Below the pieces are notes generated by a model. It saw only the letters and a list, made by a program, of their open reading frames with translations, made no database searches and was not told the origin of the DNA. Made by a program: the position numbers and the translations under genes. From assembly GCA_902472795.1 (NCBI GenBank), contig CABROZ010000111.1:1-7152 (forward strand): a stretch of DNA of 7,152 nucleotides. Reading direction: 5' to 3'. The DNA comes from an uncultured Bacteroides sp. (GTDB lineage Bacteria; Bacteroidota; Bacteroidia; Bacteroidales; Bacteroidaceae). Positions 5,746 through 7,152 of this stretch are shown piece after piece (position 1 is the stretch's first letter; each line of letters opens with the position of its first letter).

Positions 5746-6057
5746 TTAGATCAATATCCCCGTTTTTAGAATATCGGCATAAAGAGGATTATTGGTATCC
5801 TCCGTAAGAAGTACAGGCTCTATAAGATTGCTTATCTTACGTTTCAGTTTCCACAACAAAGGCGTATCTTCAAAATAATCATCGCTCATGCGTTCTACCA
5901 CAACGGCAATGTCAATGTCGCTGTCTTCTGTAGGGTTGCCTTTGCTGTATGAGCCATAAAGATATAAGGCTTTAAGCGGTAAATGTTTTGCAACCAAAGC
6001 CTTGTATTCTTGCGCTATCTTAATAGCTGTTTCTGCATCAATAAGATTATCACTCAT
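5746..6057 (-). CDS. Second minimal nucleotidyltransferase (MNT fold), DUF-type partner of HEPN proteins
   Basis: This 103-residue protein has the polymerase-beta-like minimal nucleotidyltransferase fold. The signature is YGSYSKGNPTEDSDIDIAVV: G35-S36, then ten residues, then D47-x-D49, the two metal ligands. The third acidic position appears to be Glu (E80, in IEPVLLTED) rather than the usual Asp. The ending NPLYADILKTGILI, together with the IEP motif, resembles the stand-alone MNT proteins of Bacteroidetes that normally accompany a different HEPN partner. It differs clearly from the upstream nucleotidyltransferase at 6384-6683. Its ATG lies 8 nt inside the 3' end of the HEPN gene, so translation is probably coupled. 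The likely role is an adenylyltransferase acting on the HEPN toxin or on another partner. The catalytic residues look intact, so it is not an obvious relic. No terminator is seen after the stop. Confidence 0.85.
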   Translation of the reverse strand: MSDNLIDAETAIKIAQEYKALVAKHLPLKALYLYGSYSKGNPTEDSDIDIAVVVERMSDDYFEDTPLLWKLKRKISNLIEPVLLTEDTNNPLYADILKTGILI

Positions 6058-6391
6058 TATCTAATAAAGTCGTTACTTCATCTTTCAGTTTCGGCAGATG
6101 ATTGATAACCATGCTCCAAAGAATATCAGCCGATAAACTATCATATCCATGAATGATATAGTTTCTTGCATCCACTATTTTGCGTGAATTGGTGATAGCG
6201 ATATTTCTATGTGTCTTTAAGATTCTGTTCATCGCTTCGCCTATAATTTCTATGTTCCGTTCAATGGCACGTCTAAGGCAGAGATTGCTGTAAAAGTCCT
6301 CAAACAATTTAGGCTTGTCGCCAAAGAAACTTTCTATTTCTTCAATGGCTGTCAGAATATCTTGCAAGTGTTTCTTTATCAAATCATCCAT
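6050..6391 (-). CDS. hepT: HepT-like HEPN ribonuclease toxin (DUF86 family)
   Basis: This all-alpha HEPN-domain protein has 113 residues, the usual length for HepT. The catalytic motif RX4HXY is present as R76-NYII-H81-G-Y83. In characterised HepT-MntA systems the Arg and His cleave RNA, and the Tyr is the residue that the partner MntA AMPylates to switch the toxin off. The N-terminal segment LRRAIERNIEIIGEAMNRI (39-57) is the conserved helix of the DUF86 group. The gene is the middle member of three. It overlaps the upstream nucleotidyltransferase by 8 nt (6384-6391) and the downstream one by 8 nt (6050-6057). The RNA target cannot be read from the sequence: tRNA 3' ends and mRNA have been reported for different relatives. 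Confidence 0.9.
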   Translation of the reverse strand: MDDLIKKHLQDILTAIEEIESFFGDKPKLFEDFYSNLCLRRAIERNIEIIGEAMNRILKTHRNIAITNSRKIVDARNYIIHGYDSLSADILWSMVINHLPKLKDEVTTLLDNE

Positions 6392-6683
6392 ATATCAATG
6401 CTTTTGTTGCATCCACATTTTTTTTCAGATATGGATTCTTTATAGTCTGTTCTTCCAGCAAATCAACATCCCTGCCAAACAATTCCTCCAACGAGTATTT
6501 GAAATCAAAGTAGTTGTCGAAATAGTCGCTTATCTCTGCTTTGTTGAAAGAAACGACCAAGTCCACATCGCTATCCTCATTAAAGCGGTCAGTAAGTATT
6601 GAACCGAACGCAAACAATTTGTTGACTTTGTACTTCTTGCACAAAGTGATAATTTTCTGTATGTTGTTTTCTATCAGTTTCAT
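6384..6683 (-). CDS. mntA: MntA-like minimal nucleotidyltransferase antitoxin
   Basis: This 99-residue MNT-fold protein is the first gene of the cassette. The signature FGSILTDRFNEDSDVDLVVSF gives G27-S28, ten residues, then D39-x-D41. A third Asp is supplied by the strand GRDVDLLEE (D74), so the catalytic triad looks complete. The ending NPYLKKNVDATKALIYG is typical of antitoxins paired with DUF86 HepT toxins, so this is the likely cognate partner of the next gene. It would transfer AMP from ATP to the HepT tyrosine. The variable stretch ILTDRFN departs from the usual YARGEA-like sequence. The ATG at 6683 is supported by a -7 element 21 nt upstream. Hand-counted GC is about 37% over 6481-6540, far below the flanking housekeeping genes. 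Confidence 0.9.
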   Translation of the reverse strand: MKLIENNIQKIITLCKKYKVNKLFAFGSILTDRFNEDSDVDLVVSFNKAEISDYFDNYFDFKYSLEELFGRDVDLLEEQTIKNPYLKKNVDATKALIYG

Positions 6684-6703
6684 AAACGGACTTGCCTATA
6701 ATG

Positions 6704-6711
6704 CAAAGATA
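6704..6711 (-). promoter_or_regulatory. -7 element TATCTTTG for the mntA-hepT cassette
   Basis: TATCTTTG on the minus strand lies 21 nt before ATG 6683, implying a leader of about 14 nt. No TTTG is found at the -33 distance (the sequence reads AGCA there), so the promoter may be weak or may depend on a regulator. Confidence 0.55.
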
Positions 6712-6788
6712 GTAAAGTTGCGCTATAACCATGCTATTTATAGGGACTTTTTCTGAATACTCTCTATAAAACAATACTTCGGTAAATT

Positions 6789-6800
6789 TTTATCGATAAA
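6789..6800. promoter_or_regulatory. 12-bp perfect palindrome TTTATCGATAAA
   Basis: This perfect palindrome sits about 80 bp upstream of the cassette's -7 element, in otherwise featureless AT-rich spacer (6712-6846). It could be an operator half-site pair, but a 12-bp AT-rich palindrome can easily occur by chance. Nothing else is recognisable in this spacer. Confidence 0.25.
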
Positions 6801-6846
6801 TTATATAAACTACTTGCAAGAACAATAGCAGAAGTCATAAAAAGGC

Positions 6847-6890
6847 AAAAAGAAAAGCGTTAACTGCCTAATTTTGTGCAATTAACGCTT
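6847..6890 (-). terminator. Intrinsic terminator downstream of the tRNA
   Basis: A perfect 9-bp stem, AAGCGTTAA / TTAACGCTT (6890-6882 with 6863-6855), can be extended inward by a TGC/GCA pairing past one mismatch. It is followed on the minus strand by TTTTCTTTTT (6856-6847, partly within the stem base). It lies 11 nt past the tRNA 3' end and insulates the toxin cassette from tRNA transcription. Confidence 0.85.
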
Positions 6891-6900
6891 CTTTCCTTCG

Positions 6901-6974
6901 TGGACCAGCCAGGGCTTGAACCTGGGACCTCCAGATTATGAGTCTGTTGCTCTAACCAACTGAGCTACAAGTCC
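6901..6974 (-). tRNA. tRNA with anticodon CAU, probably elongator tRNA-Met
   Basis: The 74-nt sequence folds as a complete cloverleaf. The acceptor is GGACTTG with CTGGTCC, the D stem GCTC/GAGC, the anticodon loop CTCATAA, and the T arm CCAGG-TTCAAGC-CCTGG, with discriminator A. The acceptor has one G-U pair and a T6-T67 mismatch, and the anticodon stem opens with an A27-G43 mismatch. CCA is not encoded (CGA follows). It is not initiator tRNA, since position 1-72 is a normal G-C pair. A CAU anticodon is also used by tRNA-Ile2 after lysidine modification, so that identity cannot be excluded by eye. Confidence 0.93.
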
Positions 6975-7001
6975 GGTGTATCCTTTTGTCGGATGCGGGG
7001 A

Positions 7002-7033
7002 CAAAAGTAATACTTTGGGTTGAAATATGCAAG
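7002..7033 (-). promoter_or_regulatory. Bacteroides-type promoter of the tRNA
   Basis: On the minus strand CTTG (7033-7030, one mismatch to TTTG), a 20-nt spacer and TACTTTTG (7009-7002) fit the -33/-7 consensus. The implied start, near 6995, leaves a 5' leader of about 20 nt before the mature tRNA. Confidence 0.7.
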
Positions 7034-7104
7034 TGTTTTCTGCTTTTTCGCTTGTTTTTTGATGGCTGAAGTCTCTGAAAGGGTGGGGAGGCGGGCAGCT
7101 GTCC

Positions 7105-7152
7105 GAGCCGTGCAAGTGTCCCTCGTGAGCCGTGCAAGTGTCCCTCGTGAGC
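7105..7152. repeat. 22-bp tandem direct repeat running off the right edge
   Basis: Two identical 22-bp units (7105-7126 and 7127-7148) start GAGCCGTGCAAGTG, and the first four bases of a third unit follow at 7149-7152. The total copy number is unknown because the array leaves the window. The period is not a multiple of three, so a coding repeat is unlikely. The 9-mer TGCAAGTGT from the unit also occurs once at 7028-7036, overlapping the tRNA -33 region. The intervening 7037-7104 holds nothing I can identify. Confidence 0.8.

Noticed and set aside
6952..7137. A 61-codon minus-strand ORF over the tRNA and its upstream region.
   Set aside because: It overlaps the mature tRNA and its promoter and has no domain-like content.
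7105..7152. The possibility that the 22-bp repeats are a CRISPR array.
   Set aside because: The units abut directly with no spacers, and no cas gene is present.

Overview
The window looks like a chromosomal segment from the order Bacteroidales, probably Bacteroidaceae. Two things support this. The proteins read as typical gut-Bacteroidales housekeeping families. In addition, six of the transcription units are preceded by matches to the Bacteroides -7 element TAnnTTTG, three of them with a correctly spaced -33 TTTG or near-match. Every gene I can support lies on the minus strand, so transcription runs from high to low coordinates.

Layout in transcription order: a 22-bp tandem repeat enters from the right edge (7105-7152). 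Next come a tRNA with anticodon CAU (6974-6901), its promoter and a strong intrinsic terminator (6847-6890). An AT-rich three-gene cassette follows (6683-5746). It encodes a MntA-like minimal nucleotidyltransferase, a HepT-like HEPN RNase toxin and a second, different minimal nucleotidyltransferase, and each junction overlaps by 8 nt. A consensus promoter (5576-5607) then drives a leader of about 175 nt that holds a possible 56-codon leader ORF. The leader runs into a THUMP-like class I methyltransferase gene (5392-4196). After that come a CaCA-family Ca2+/Na+ antiporter (4070-3093) and a two-lobed GNAT-superfamily protein (3004-1868). A roughly 580-bp non-coding spacer follows (1867-1285). 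The last feature is the first 407 codons of topoisomerase IV subunit B, parE (1221 to the left edge).

The housekeeping genes are GC-rich: hand counts of 60-base stretches gave about 52% in parE and 68% in the methyltransferase. The HEPN/MNT cassette is AT-rich (about 37-40% in two stretches) and sits beside a tRNA, which fits horizontal acquisition. The cassette is most simply read as a toxin-antitoxin or defence unit. Its nucleotidyltransferase would AMPylate and silence the HEPN RNase, and the role of the second nucleotidyltransferase is the open question.

The most striking non-coding signal is in the spacer upstream of parE. Short T- and A-tracts recur there about every 10.5 bp, with 15 consecutive tracts between 1691 and 1844. 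That is the signature expected of strongly curved DNA. Between this array and the parE promoter lie GC-rich alternative hairpins built from a degenerate repeat. I see no CRISPR array, insertion sequence or integrase.
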